32,904 nt of DNA from Verrucomicrobiia bacterium (GCA_030430255.1 JAUIGD010000020.1:1-32904), one strand, 5' to 3'; shown: positions 14,975-23,655, counted from the stretch's first letter. Notes: generated by a model not told the origin, from the sequence alone. Program-made: numbers and translations.

Positions 14975-15406
14975 ATGCCCGGAAGCGAAGACCGCTACGC
15001 GATCTCGAGGATCGACCTCCCTGCCAGCGGCACCCACGGCTGGCAGGTGCGGCTGGCGCGTGGCGGTCGCCGCTTCACCAAGTTCTTTTCCGACGCCCGC
15101 TACGCAGGTCCGGCCAGCGCCCTCGAGGCCGCCAAGGCGTACCGCGACCGGCTCATCGAACGCCTGCCCGAACCCGAACGCTCAGGCGCTGCCGGCAAAC
15201 TCACCCGCCGCAATGTCTCCGGTGTCGTCGGCGTCTCGCGCATCGTCGTGCGCATGGCCAGCGGCGCGCGCTACGAGTTCTGGCAAGCGACCTGGTCCTC
15301 CGAACCGGGCGTCCGCAAGCGGGTCAAATTTTCCATCGCCCGCTACGGCGAAGAGCAGGCCTTCGAGCTCGCCTGCGAGGCCCGCCGCGAGGCGGAGGAC
15401 GCCTGA
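14975..15406 (+). CDS. Tandem AP2/ERF-like DNA-binding protein
   Basis: 143 residues that look like two AP2-type units. Unit 1 (about 22-62): GWQVRLARGGRRFTKFFSDA with ALEAAKAYRDRLIERL. Unit 2 (about 82-140): SGVVGVSRIV, YEFWQATWSSEPGVRKRVKF, and SIARYGEEQAFELACEARRE. The order is G-V-x-G-V on a first strand, W-x-A on a second, K-F on a third, then an AA-helix, which is the AP2/ERF fold. In bacteria this fold is found mostly inside homing endonucleases and as small stand-alone proteins. No HNH or other nuclease motif is present, so DNA binding is the only inferred role. The ATG at 14975 follows family B copy 2; no Shine-Dalgarno is seen. Confidence 0.75.
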   Translation: MPGSEDRYAISRIDLPASGTHGWQVRLARGGRRFTKFFSDARYAGPASALEAAKAYRDRLIERLPEPERSGAAGKLTRRNVSGVVGVSRIVVRMASGARYEFWQATWSSEPGVRKRVKFSIARYGEEQAFELACEARREAEDA

Positions 15407-15449
15407 GCGCCAAGTTGCCAGTGGCGCGACCCCGAACTACCGTCGTCCC

Positions 15450-15740
15450 ATGTACGAAGCGATCCAGTGGCTCAGCGCCCATCACGCCTTCGAGATCCTG
15501 CTCGCCCTCGGGGTCGTCCTGCTGCTGGTCGATTACTTCTTCCGCACCGATGTCCCGGCCCATTTCGGCTACCTCTGCTTCGCTGGCGCATTGTTCTTCG
15601 CCCTGCCGCTGACGGTGACCTCCAGCCTGATCGCCGGCATCGGTGCCTTCGCCCTCCTCGAAATTCTGCATCGCGTTTGCTTCAGCCGCTTCCTCACCAA
15701 CGCCCCGGGCACCGAGCGCCCGGCGGCAGACGAAGCGTGA
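15450..15740 (+). CDS. Small two- or three-pass membrane protein (NfeD-like N-terminal pattern)
   Basis: 96 residues from ATG 15450. Hydrophobic segments are about 15-29 (EILLALGVVLLLVDYFF), 38-53 (HFGYLCFAGALFFALPL) and 55-72 (VTSSLIAGIGAFALLEIL). The pattern of a first helix ending in D/E-FF, then a glycine-containing helix pair, resembles the membrane part of NfeD-family proteins, but the OB domain that normally follows is absent. Function unknown. It begins 43 bases after the AP2-like gene and may be co-transcribed with it. Confidence 0.65.
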   Translation: MYEAIQWLSAHHAFEILLALGVVLLLVDYFFRTDVPAHFGYLCFAGALFFALPLTVTSSLIAGIGAFALLEILHRVCFSRFLTNAPGTERPAADEA

Positions 15741-15752
15741 CCTTCCCGGACT

Positions 15753-15850
15753 GGATCAGCGACGAGACTGCGGGGTGGTTTGGGCAGATTCGCATCCGTT
15801 CCGCGCCGGAACGGGAAAGTCCGACAGGCTCCAGCCCGGATCGATCACCA
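15753..15850 (+). repeat. Family B repeat, copy 3 (5' part)
   Basis: GGATCAGCGACGAGACTGCG, then TGGGCAGATTCGCATCCGTT and CGCCGGAACGGGAAAGTCCG, align with copy 2. Inside is CCGTTCC-GCGCC-GGAACGG, a 7-bp hairpin. The usual family B ending, GATCCGGGCTAGC, reappears only at 16003-16015, after a 150-base interruption, as if the copy had been split. No gene starts right after it. Confidence 0.6.
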
Positions 15851-16012
15851 CATCCGCAGGCGAGGCGCCGCCAGTCGTTGAGGCTGAGTAGGCGGCGGCA
15901 GGGATCGGCGCTGCGGCTGGGTGAACACCCTGCCCGAGCCGATCCCAACGCCAACACCCTCAGCATCAACGAGGGCAAGCCGCAGCCCGGAGCTTGGTGA
16001 TCGATCCGGGCT
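15833..16012. repeat. 180-bp long imperfect palindrome
   Basis: The ends are an exact 18-base inverted repeat: AGCCCGGATCGATCACCA (15833-15850) and TGGTGATCGATCCGGGCT (15995-16012). Inside are nested pairs. CGTTGAGGCTGAG pairs with CTCAGCATCAACG (12 of 13), GGGATCGGC with GCCGATCCC, and GGGTG-AA-CACCC lies near the centre. The whole could fold as one long cruciform or RNA hairpin. No protein is evident. Confidence 0.75.
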
Positions 16013-16039
16013 AGCCCAAGGGGCGCTGAGCCCATTGAA

Positions 16040-16270
16040 CCGCGGAGGGCTCCGGAGACGCGGACCGCGGTGGGAGGCCCTTCGCGTTGCTCAGGGTGAC
16101 AAGTCCGGGGAGTTGAAGGCGGTCAAGGCGGTGTGTGGGGATGGCCACCAGCCCTCCCAAGGAAGTGCTGTGCCATCCTGCCGAGCGCGGCGACAGAGGG
16201 ATCCCGCGCTGAAACCGGCGGCCAGGCCACCGGGACGCCCGAGTGGCCTGCCGGATGCGAGGCGGGCGGG
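16040..16270. repeat. Family A element, copy 3 (core only)
   Basis: Aligns with about 13393-13625 of the complete copy: GGCTCCGGAGACGCGGACCG, CCTTCGCG then TTGCTCAGGGTGAC, GGGGATGGCCACCAGCCCTC and ATCCTGCCGAGCGCGGCGAC. Both terminal inverted repeats are missing. It follows the 180-bp palindrome by 28 bases. Confidence 0.65.
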
Positions 16271-16479
16271 CGATATTGGAGGGAGGAAGAAGTGGCGGCT
16301 CCGCCGGGATGGGGTCGCCGCTCAGCGGATCGTATCACCGCACACTGCGTTGCGGCTCGGCCGCGGGGGTGGCACCCGCTGCCACGCCTTGACCGCGGCA
16401 AAAGCCACCCGCTGTGGCACTCACGATTCGTTTCCAATCACACCCGAGCGCCGTTCGGCCTACGAGCGGCAGGGTGCCC
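16271..16479. other. Non-coding stretch with small hairpins
   Basis: No gene seen. It holds GTGGCA-CCCGC-TGCCAC (16369-16385) and GCCAC-CCGCT-GTGGC (16404-16418), two neighbouring hairpins whose stems are versions of the same sequence in opposite order. They are surrounded by CCGCGG at 16361 and 16393. Open frames here lack any recognisable feature. Confidence 0.5.
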
Positions 16480-16797
16480 TCAGCGGTGCGTCGCCTCCGC
16501 GGCGAGCCAGTCTCCGAGCGCGTCGCCGGGCTCGCCGTTCGCACATCGGCTGCAATAGTTCAGGAAGGCGGCGACCTGGATCGCTCCCTCCCCATGCGTT
16601 TCGCTCGGGGCGACCTGGGCCGCGACCGACTTGCTCGCCTTCGGCTTCGCGGTTGCTTTCTTCCTCGGCTTCGCAGCCTGTTTTTTCTTCGCCTCCGTAG
16701 CCGCCTTCGGCTTTGCCGCCTTCTTGGCTACGGACTTCTTCTTCGGCGCCGGGTTGGCGGAAGACGTCTTTTTCTTCGCCGCTTTCTTCTTTGCCAT
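16480..16797 (-). CDS. Histone H1-like Lys/Ala-rich protein with DUF2934-like end
   Basis: 105 residues from ATG 16797. Residues 1-59 are almost only Lys, Ala, Pro and Thr (MAKKKAAKKKTSSANPAPKK and similar), like the C-terminal tail of histone H1 and bacterial H1-like nucleoid proteins; it should bind DNA or RNA through charge. Residues about 70-105, AIQVAAFLNYCSRCANGEPG then DALGDWLAAEATHR, have the helix-turn pattern of DUF2934 (A-A-x-x-x-W, GxPxGD, L-x-D-W-x-x-A-E). The domain's role is unknown. The gene is single and divergent from the VOC gene, with 76 bases between starts. Confidence 0.72.
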   Translation of the reverse strand: MAKKKAAKKKTSSANPAPKKKSVAKKAAKPKAATEAKKKQAAKPRKKATAKPKASKSVAAQVAPSETHGEGAIQVAAFLNYCSRCANGEPGDALGDWLAAEATHR

Positions 16798-16873
16798 GGT
16801 GGTCGGGTGGGTTGTTGGTTCCCGACCACACGACGCAACTTCCGCACCAACCGGCGCCAGATTCTCCCGCAAA

Positions 16874-17266
16874 ATGCCCTCCGCCCCCCCGACCCTCCAT
16901 CACCTCGCCCTCGGCGCCGACGACGTCGAGTCCCTGGCGGCGTTCTACCGCGATGCCCTCGGGCTGCCTGAGATCGACCGGCACCACTTCCCGGGAGGGG
17001 CACTGCGCTCGATCTGGCTTTCGCTCGGCCCGGGCTGCGTGCTGATGGTCGAGCCCTACGAACAGCGCCGCGAAGAGGTCGCGCACCACAGCAGCGGCCT
17101 GTTCCTGCTCGCACTGCAGATGGACTCCGGGAGCCGGGCGAGGGTGGAGGCGGCGCTTGAGGTCGAGTCCCGCACCGACCACACCTGCTACTTCCGCGAC
17201 CCGGAGGGCAACCGCTTCGCCATCTCCGACTACCCGCTGCCCGCGGGCGGATGCGCGGGCGGATGA
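16874..17266 (+). CDS. VOC-family (glyoxalase/dioxygenase-like) protein
   Basis: 130 residues from ATG 16874. Paired beta-alpha-beta-beta-beta units are visible. The first begins THHLALGADDVESLAAFYRD-like (LHHLALGADDVESLAAFYRD, 8-27), with ALGLPEIDRHH; the second ends CYFRDPEGNRFAISDYPLP. The His in LHHLALG and the Glu in DPEGNR are the usual first and last metal ligands of the vicinal oxygen chelate fold. No specific substrate can be read; members include glyoxalase I, ring-cleaving dioxygenases and resistance proteins. Its last 37 bases overlap the end of the RND gene on the other strand. Confidence 0.85.
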   Translation: MPSAPPTLHHLALGADDVESLAAFYRDALGLPEIDRHHFPGGALRSIWLSLGPGCVLMVEPYEQRREEVAHHSSGLFLLALQMDSGSRARVEAALEVESRTDHTCYFRDPEGNRFAISDYPLPAGGCAGG

Positions 17267-19515
17267 GCGGGCGGGCGCGGTGCGCCGCAGGCTCGCCCGC
17301 TGCGGTCGGCGAACAACTTCAAAAGCGCCGGGAGCACGACCAGGTCGGCGAGCAACGCTGCCGCCAAGGCCGAGCAGGTGATCATCGCGAAATTGCGAAA
17401 CATGGGCAACTCGCTGAACAGGATGCTCCCCATCCCCGCGACCATGATCACGGTGGTCACCAGCAGGACGTGGCCGACGCGCACGAAGGCGCCGACCAGA
17501 GCATCGGCGACCGTCATCCCCGATTCGAGCCCCGCGCGATAGCGGCTGAGAAAGTGGATCGAATCGTCGGCCGCGATGCCGAGGCAGATCGAGAAAGCAC
17601 AGACGATCTCCATCGACAGCGGCTTGCCGAGCGCCGCGAGCCCTGCGGCGCAGGCGAACAGCGGGAAGAGGTTCGGCAACACCGCGATCAACCCCACCCG
17701 CAGCGAGCGGTATGCGACCGTGATGACCAACAGGATCGCCAGCGCCGCCACGCTGAGGCTGAGCGCCATGTCCGTCACCATCCGGTGCAGATACCGGTTC
17801 AGGTCCACCCCCTCCCCGGTCAGGCGGAACGCGAATCCCGGGTGCGCCTCGGCCAACTCCGCGAGCCGCGCCTCGAGTCGATCGTAGGCCGGGGCGTAGG
17901 TCGCCACCCCGAGGTCCTGCGCGCGCGAAACCACCAGGGCGCGCCGCAGGTCCGGGCGGTAGAGTTTGCCCACTTGCTCTGGCGGGAACTCCTTCAGGAT
18001 GCGGTCCGGATCCGTGAACCACTGGCTGAACGACGATGCCATCGCCACGAGATTGCTCACCGACAAGGGCGGCGCGAGCAAGGGCTCGCGCTCGACGGCC
18101 TTCTCCACCTCCCGGATCACCTCGAAGGGATCGCCCCCCACGCCCTCCCCCCAGCTGACCGCGATCCGCACCGGTTGGATGCCCCCGAAGGCGCCGTCGG
18201 CCGCGACCATCCCCGCCGCGACCTCGCTGCCGTCGGGCAACTGCGACCGGACGTTGATGTCGGGCCGCAACGACGACGCCAGCCACACGCAGCCCGCGGT
18301 GCCCAACACCGCGATGCCGACCACGGCCCCCGCCCGGTCGAGGATCGCCGCCGCCGCGCGCTCCGCGAGATTCTGCAACAGCGGCTCCCGACCGGCGTCG
18401 CCGGCCGGGCGCGGCTCCTCACAGAGGCGCCTGCCCAGCCGCGTCAGCGCGAGCTGCGGCACCAGCAGCATCACCGAGGCGAAGGTCAAGAGCGTGCCCA
18501 GGGCGCAGTCGCGACCGAAATCGCGGATGATGCTTGCCTCGGCGATCAACAACGAACCGAAGCCCGCCGCCGTGGTGACCGCCGAGAGGAAACAGGGAGC
18601 CGCGAGCTTCCGCTGTGCCGCCCACACGGCCTCCCGCCGAGCCAGCCCCATCGAACACTCGCGGCGGATGCCGAGCGCGAGATGCGCGGCGTTGGTGAAG
18701 CCGATCAACATCAACAACACGGGCATCACCACCTGCGACAGCCCACCCATCTCGACCCGCGTGAACCCGAGCAGGCCGAGCGTCAAAAACACCCCGAAGG
18801 CGACCGGGGTCACCACGAGCAGCATCGGCCCGATCCCGCGGAACAAAATCCAGGCCAGCACGATCGAGAGCGTGATGCCGATGATCAGAAAGCGCACCTG
18901 CTCGCTGTTCAGGGTCGCCTCCCGCGAGAGGTCGACCGGGACCTTCCCGAGCAGCCGCGCCCGCAGCGGCGAACCCTCGGTCGCAACCCGCGCCGCCGCC
19001 TCGATCGCCGCGGCGGCAGCCTGCTTCGACCCCGGCGACGCCTCCGCCGGCACCACGAACACCAGCGCCTTGCGCGCGTCCGTCGACACCAGGTGCCCGG
19101 TCACGAGGGGGTGGTCGGCGACCCTGCGGCGCGCCGCGCGCAAACCGTCCTCATCCGCCTCTTCGCCGGGCAGCAGGCCCTTGCCCACCAAGCCGGCGAA
19201 ACCGACCGCAGGGACCTGGTCGAAGGCGAGCGCGGCGCGGACCTCAGCGAGATCCCGTACGGCGGCCAACACCCCCCGCAAGGCACGCGCGGCCTCGCGG
19301 TCGAAGAGGTCGCCGCGGCCGGCGTTCTCCACCATCAAAACGAGGTCGGCACCGTCGGTGCCGAAGTCGCGCGCCACCGCCGCCGAGGCCTCGCGGTCGG
19401 CCTGCGCCCGGGCGCTCAGCGGCGGGCGCGGCCCACGCTCGAGACCCAGCCCCCAGAATGCCAACGCCGCGAGCACGGCGGTGTAGGCGGCGGCGAATTT
19501 GGCGGATCGGTACAT
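17230..19515 (-). CDS. RND-superfamily exporter, MMPL/Patched type
   Basis: 761 residues in two repeats, each a membrane helix, a large outer loop and five more helices. The first outer loop is about 26-205, the first helix block about 206-365, the second single helix about 405-425, the second loop to about 585, and the last block 586-745. Conserved membrane motifs are GFTNAAHLALGIRRE in half 1 and the RND proton-relay segment GIAADDSIHFLSRYRAG in half 2. MMPL-type RND proteins move lipids or hydrophobic compounds out of the inner membrane. It is close in size to the hopanoid/lipid transporters, but no hopanoid gene is nearby. No membrane-fusion partner is adjacent. The C terminus ends in a Pro-Ala-His repeat that overlaps the VOC gene. 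Confidence 0.85.
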   Translation of the reverse strand: MYRSAKFAAAYTAVLAALAFWGLGLERGPRPPLSARAQADREASAAVARDFGTDGADLVLMVENAGRGDLFDREAARALRGVLAAVRDLAEVRAALAFDQVPAVGFAGLVGKGLLPGEEADEDGLRAARRRVADHPLVTGHLVSTDARKALVFVVPAEASPGSKQAAAAAIEAAARVATEGSPLRARLLGKVPVDLSREATLNSEQVRFLIIGITLSIVLAWILFRGIGPMLLVVTPVAFGVFLTLGLLGFTRVEMGGLSQVVMPVLLMLIGFTNAAHLALGIRRECSMGLARREAVWAAQRKLAAPCFLSAVTTAAGFGSLLIAEASIIRDFGRDCALGTLLTFASVMLLVPQLALTRLGRRLCEEPRPAGDAGREPLLQNLAERAAAAILDRAGAVVGIAVLGTAGCVWLASSLRPDINVRSQLPDGSEVAAGMVAADGAFGGIQPVRIAVSWGEGVGGDPFEVIREVEKAVEREPLLAPPLSVSNLVAMASSFSQWFTDPDRILKEFPPEQVGKLYRPDLRRALVVSRAQDLGVATYAPAYDRLEARLAELAEAHPGFAFRLTGEGVDLNRYLHRMVTDMALSLSVAALAILLVITVAYRSLRVGLIAVLPNLFPLFACAAGLAALGKPLSMEIVCAFSICLGIAADDSIHFLSRYRAGLESGMTVADALVGAFVRVGHVLLVTTVIMVAGMGSILFSELPMFRNFAMITCSALAAALLADLVVLPALLKLFADRSGRACGAPRPPAHPPAHPPAGSG

Positions 19516-19644
19516 CGATCAATCGGGCGCCAACGCTACCCACCCCGCTCTCGCGGGCGAGCGATTTGTCGCCCGAGCGTGCATCGAGGGGCAGCGGCGC
19601 AAGCGCCCCCCCACGCGCCGAGAGACCGGTCGAACAATTTGCCC

Positions 19645-19672
19645 TTGGCCTGAGGCCTGCGCTTCTGATAAA
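19645..19672 (+). promoter_or_regulatory. Candidate promoter of the giant secreted protein
   Basis: TTGGCC (19645-19650) and GATAAA (19667-19672) are 16 bases apart, 44 bases upstream of ATG 19716, in the divergent region shared with the RND gene. GCAGCTAATT follows at 19674-19683, a string also found in the promoter upstream of 12623. The call rests on spacing and hexamer likeness only. Confidence 0.35.
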
Positions 19673-19715
19673 AGCAGCTAATTCGTTCAACCCACGAGCC
19701 AAACCTCCACACGAC

Positions 19716-22700
19716 ATGAAAAACCCTCTCGTTTCACCGCTCGCGTGCGCGGCGGTCGCCGCGCTGCTTTGCCCGAACACCAGCCGCGCCGAAAACATCC
19801 GCTTCATCCAGATCGTCAAGAACGAGGTGCCGGGCACCCGGCTCCACATCTCCGAGGTCGAGGCCTTCGAGGCTGGCACCCTCCCCGACGATTTGGGCGG
19901 CGGTACCTTCGGCGGCCTCTCCACCAGTACCAATGACATCGGTGACGGCACGCTGACCACCTACGGCAGCGGCAACCTCCACCCCACCGTCGGCACCACC
20001 AGCAGCATCCAGCACGGCGCCGCCAACGAGAACCCCGACAACATCCTCCAGAACGCCGGCGCGGTCTGGTCGACCAATGACGCGCAGGGGACCAATTCTC
20101 AATACACGCTCGACCTCGGTGGCACCTTCGACGTCACGACCGTCCGCATGTGGCCGCGGGCAGACACCTGCTGCACGGAGCGCTGGCGCAACCTCGAGGT
20201 CCACCTCTACGCCGACGACGGCACCGGCAACCCCGGCGCGTTGGTCGCCACCAGCACCGACGCCCGTCTTACGGCACCCGGCGGCAACGTGCCCCTCGAG
20301 CTGACCTTCCTCTCCGGCTCGACCGCCATCGACGAAATCGTCTTTAACCCCGCGTTCACCTTCCCAACCGCCTCCGACCCAGCCGTGCTGTCCAGCGCCG
20401 CCCCGGGGCACGTGATCGGCACCGCCGTCGCGCTCGATGAGTTCGGTGGCCCGATCCCCAGCGCCACCTTCTCGCTCGCCGCCGGCGCGGGTGACGACAA
20501 CAACGCCTCTTACGAGTTCGACGGCACCGCCGAACTCCAACTCACCGGCGACCTCAGCGGACTCGCCGACGGCACCGCGCAGTCGGTGCTCGTCCGGGCG
20601 ACCACCGACGAGGGCACCTTCGACGTCCCCGTCACCTTCACGGTCATCCTCGACTCCGACAGCGACAATCTAGTCGATAGCTGGGAGCTGATGTTCGGCG
20701 CGCTGGCTGACTTCATGACCGGCGGCGACGCGGACGGCGACGGCGACCTCGACGAGGAGGAGTTCGCGCTGGGCACCGACCCCAGCGTCTCGCACGGCGC
20801 GATCTTCTTGGAGACCTTCGCCATCGACGACGGCGGCTTCACGCAGGAAGCGCTCGGCAACAGCCCGATCGACGCCCTCTACAACCCCGGTCCCGGCACC
20901 TGGTCGATCGAGGGCGACGACTCTGGCCCGGCCACGAATTACCTCACCAGCCCGGCGATCACCATCCCGACCACCGGCGGCATCCAGGTCTCCTTCGACC
21001 ACCGCTACAGCATCGAGCCCGACCTCTGGGACGGCGCCGCGCTGCAGGTCTCGATCGACGGCGGACCGTTCAGGACCGTGCCGAACAGCGCGTTCGTCAT
21101 CAATGGCTACACCGCCATGGGATTGATCGGCAACCACGCCCTGCGCGGCGGCGAGGGCTTCGGCGGCGACTCCCCGGGCTACGGCGACCCCGCCTTCATC
21201 ACCAGCGTCGCCGAGATCGGCGGCGTCGCCGCGGGCAGCACGCTGACCCTCCGCTTCCTCGGCGCCTTCGACGAAGGCGCCCGCGGCGCCGGCATCCCCA
21301 ACTGGGAGATCGACTCCGTCCGTGTCGACCTGCTCGACGACAGCGACGGCGACGGCATGTCTGACAACTTCGAGGACAACACCCCGGGTCTCGACCCCGG
21401 CGTGAACGACGCCGCCGGCAACCTCGACGGAGACACCCTCACCAACCTCGAGGAGTTCCTCATCGGCACCGACCCGAACAACGAAGACACCGACGGCGAC
21501 GACCTGCTCGACAGCGCCGAAACGGACACCGGCATGTTCGGTGACGCCGGCGACACCGGCAGCAGCCCGCTGCTGGTCGATACCGACGGCGACGGCCGCG
21601 GCGACGGCGACGAGGTGCAGGGCTCCGGCGGTTTCACCTCCGACCCGACCAAGTTCGACACCGACGGCGACGGCGTCGATGATCTGACCGAGGTCGAACG
21701 CATGACGGACCCGAACGACCCGAACGACACCCCCATGCTCTGGACGGTGCGCAACGCCACCTCCAGCGTCGCCCTCAACAATATCCAGGGCGTGCGCGAC
21801 CTGTTCGCTGCGGGCGGCCCGATCATCGCCGAGACCACCACCCAGGAGGTGACGATCAACTTCCGCCAAAACGCCTTCGGCCCGTTCCCGGACCAGCGCC
21901 CGTTCCCCGTCATCGGCAGCCAGAACGACCCGTTCACCACACCGATGGACGCCAACGACTTCGCGATCCTCGCGACGGGCAACATCATCATCGACGAGGC
22001 CGGCATCTACACCTTCGGCTTCAATTCCGACGACGGCGGCGGCATCTGGATCGACGGTGAACCCGTCGAGGTCTTCGACGCCAACCGCGGCTCGGCCACC
22101 AGCCTCGGCGCCATCGAGCTCGGCCTCGGCCAGCACGAGGTCGAGTTCCTCTACTGGGAACGCGGCGGCGGCGCCCAGGTGCAGCTCTTCGTCGCCAACG
22201 AGATCGGCGACCAGTCCGGCCTCGCGACCGACAACGACACCATCGCTGCCAACTTCCACCTGCTCAAAACCTCGTCCTTCCCGACCGACGACAGCGATGG
22301 CGACATGATCCCCGACGCCTACGAGGAATCGCTCTTCCCCGGCGACCTGACCCAGCTCGGCCCCGGCGACTTCGACGGCGACACCGTGAGCGACCTCGAC
22401 GAGTTCATCAACGGAACCGACCCGACCGAGCGCGACACCGACGGCGACGGGCTCGACGACAACGTCGAGGACAACGGCGGCGCATTCGTCAACGCAGGCA
22501 TGACCGGCACCGACCCGAACAACCCCGACACCGACGGCGACGGGCTCAGCGACGGCGTCGAAGACAACGGCGGCGTCTACGTCAGCGAGAACATGACCGG
22601 CACCGACCCGAACGACCCGGACAGCGACGGCGACGGCTTCGGCGACGGCATCGAAGTCCGTACCGGCAGCGACCCGAACGACGCAGGCAGCCTGCCGCCG

Positions 22701-23615
22701 TTGACCCTGTTGGCCTACTACGACTTCAACGGCCACCTCACCGACCTGACCGGCAACTGCCCCGACCTCGGGCTGGGCGGGGCCGCCGCCCTGACCACGG
22801 CCGGCATGGGGGTCAGCGGCTCCGGTGGCGACGAGTCGCTGGACCTGGTCGCGCTGAACGACGGCTCCTTCGCCAGCACCGTCGGCGGCGACCACCTCGA
22901 CCTCGCGTTCTTGAGCAACTCCATGTCGGTCGCCTTCTGGCAGTACAACAACGGCATCGGCAGTAGCAGCGCCTTCTGGATCCATTCGCCGGGCGCCTCC
23001 AACAACCAGCGCGGCTTCCAGGCCCACACCCCGTGGGGCGACGGCATCTTCTACTTCGACCAAGCCGGTTGCTGCGATGCGCCTCAGCGCCTCACCGTCC
23101 CGGCCGGGGCCGCCATCGAGAACCAATGGCAGCACCTGGTCTTCCAGCGCGACAGCGCCGGCAACCGCGAGATCTGGATCGACGGCGTGCTCGCCGCCAG
23201 CGCCGGGGGCGCCGCCGACCTCCTGCCCTTCGACGGCATCATCACCGTCGGCGCCGAGGGCCCGAACAAGGCCAACAGCTTCAACGGCCGCATCGATGAC
23301 TTCGCCATCTTCTCCGACGCGCTCGCGCCGGAGCAGATCGCCGAACTCGCAGCCGGCACGGCCCCGATCGACCTCGTCGAGTCGCCGACGCCATTCGCGA
23401 TCACATCGATCACGCACAACCCCCTCACCGGCGAAACCGCCCTGCAGTGGAACTCCCGCCCGAACGAGATCTATGCGGTCTGGACATCCGGAGACCTCAT
23501 CCTCTGGGAGGAGATCGACGACGGGGTCGCCAGCCAGGGTGAGACGACCTCCTACATCGACACCACCCCGGTCGGCCACCCGGAGCAGTACTACCAGATC
23601 CGCGAGGTCGAGTAG
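19716..23615 (+). CDS. Giant secreted multidomain protein (TSP3, PA14-like, LamG-like)
   Basis: 1299 residues. The signal peptide is about 1-26 (PLACAAVAALLCPNTSRA). Modules by approximate position are: a discoidin-like region, 128-195 (YTLDLGGTFDVTTVRMWPRA); two thrombospondin-3 calcium repeats, 312-356; a beta-sandwich, 365-538; more TSP3 repeats, 540-673 (DSDGDGMSDNFED, DTDGDGVDDLTEVERM); a PA14-like domain, 708-830 (GIYTFGFNSDDGGGIWIDGE); TSP3 repeats, 856-991 (DTDGDGLDDNVEDNGG); a LamG-like domain, 998-1216 (GRIDDFAIFSDALAPEQIAE); and a Trp-rich C-terminal module, 1226-1299. No glycosidase or protease motif is seen, so it is probably a calcium-stabilised surface adhesin or sugar-binding protein. 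ATG 19716 starts the signal peptide. It runs divergently from the RND gene. Confidence 0.9.
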   Translation: MKNPLVSPLACAAVAALLCPNTSRAENIRFIQIVKNEVPGTRLHISEVEAFEAGTLPDDLGGGTFGGLSTSTNDIGDGTLTTYGSGNLHPTVGTTSSIQHGAANENPDNILQNAGAVWSTNDAQGTNSQYTLDLGGTFDVTTVRMWPRADTCCTERWRNLEVHLYADDGTGNPGALVATSTDARLTAPGGNVPLELTFLSGSTAIDEIVFNPAFTFPTASDPAVLSSAAPGHVIGTAVALDEFGGPIPSATFSLAAGAGDDNNASYEFDGTAELQLTGDLSGLADGTAQSVLVRATTDEGTFDVPVTFTVILDSDSDNLVDSWELMFGALADFMTGGDADGDGDLDEEEFALGTDPSVSHGAIFLETFAIDDGGFTQEALGNSPIDALYNPGPGTWSIEGDDSGPATNYLTSPAITIPTTGGIQVSFDHRYSIEPDLWDGAALQVSIDGGPFRTVPNSAFVINGYTAMGLIGNHALRGGEGFGGDSPGYGDPAFITSVAEIGGVAAGSTLTLRFLGAFDEGARGAGIPNWEIDSVRVDLLDDSDGDGMSDNFEDNTPGLDPGVNDAAGNLDGDTLTNLEEFLIGTDPNNEDTDGDDLLDSAETDTGMFGDAGDTGSSPLLVDTDGDGRGDGDEVQGSGGFTSDPTKFDTDGDGVDDLTEVERMTDPNDPNDTPMLWTVRNATSSVALNNIQGVRDLFAAGGPIIAETTTQEVTINFRQNAFGPFPDQRPFPVIGSQNDPFTTPMDANDFAILATGNIIIDEAGIYTFGFNSDDGGGIWIDGEPVEVFDANRGSATSLGAIELGLGQHEVEFLYWERGGGAQVQLFVANEIGDQSGLATDNDTIAANFHLLKTSSFPTDDSDGDMIPDAYEESLFPGDLTQLGPGDFDGDTVSDLDEFINGTDPTERDTDGDGLDDNVEDNGGAFVNAGMTGTDPNNPDTDGDGLSDGVEDNGGVYVSENMTGTDPNDPDSDGDGFGDGIEVRTGSDPNDAGSLPPLTLLAYYDFNGHLTDLTGNCPDLGLGGAAALTTAGMGVSGSGGDESLDLVALNDGSFASTVGGDHLDLAFLSNSMSVAFWQYNNGIGSSSAFWIHSPGASNNQRGFQAHTPWGDGIFYFDQAGCCDAPQRLTVPAGAAIENQWQHLVFQRDSAGNREIWIDGVLAASAGGAADLLPFDGIITVGAEGPNKANSFNGRIDDFAIFSDALAPEQIAELAAGTAPIDLVESPTPFAITSITHNPLTGETALQWNSRPNEIYAVWTSGDLILWEEIDDGVASQGETTSYIDTTPVGHPEQYYQIREVE

Positions 23616-23655
23616 CCGCCCGGGTCTCCACCCCAAAACCCATAGCCCGATCACG

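Noticed and set aside
15833-16012. Integron attC site
   Set aside because: The palindrome lacks paired GTTRRRY/RYYYAAC core sites and there is no integrase.
17230-19515. Assignment of the RND gene to hopanoid transport
   Set aside because: Size fits, but no hopanoid biosynthesis gene is nearby and the substrate cannot be read from sequence.
17251-19653. Plus-strand open frame of 800 codons opposite the RND gene
   Set aside because: His/Arg/Gln-rich shadow of a clear RND exporter.
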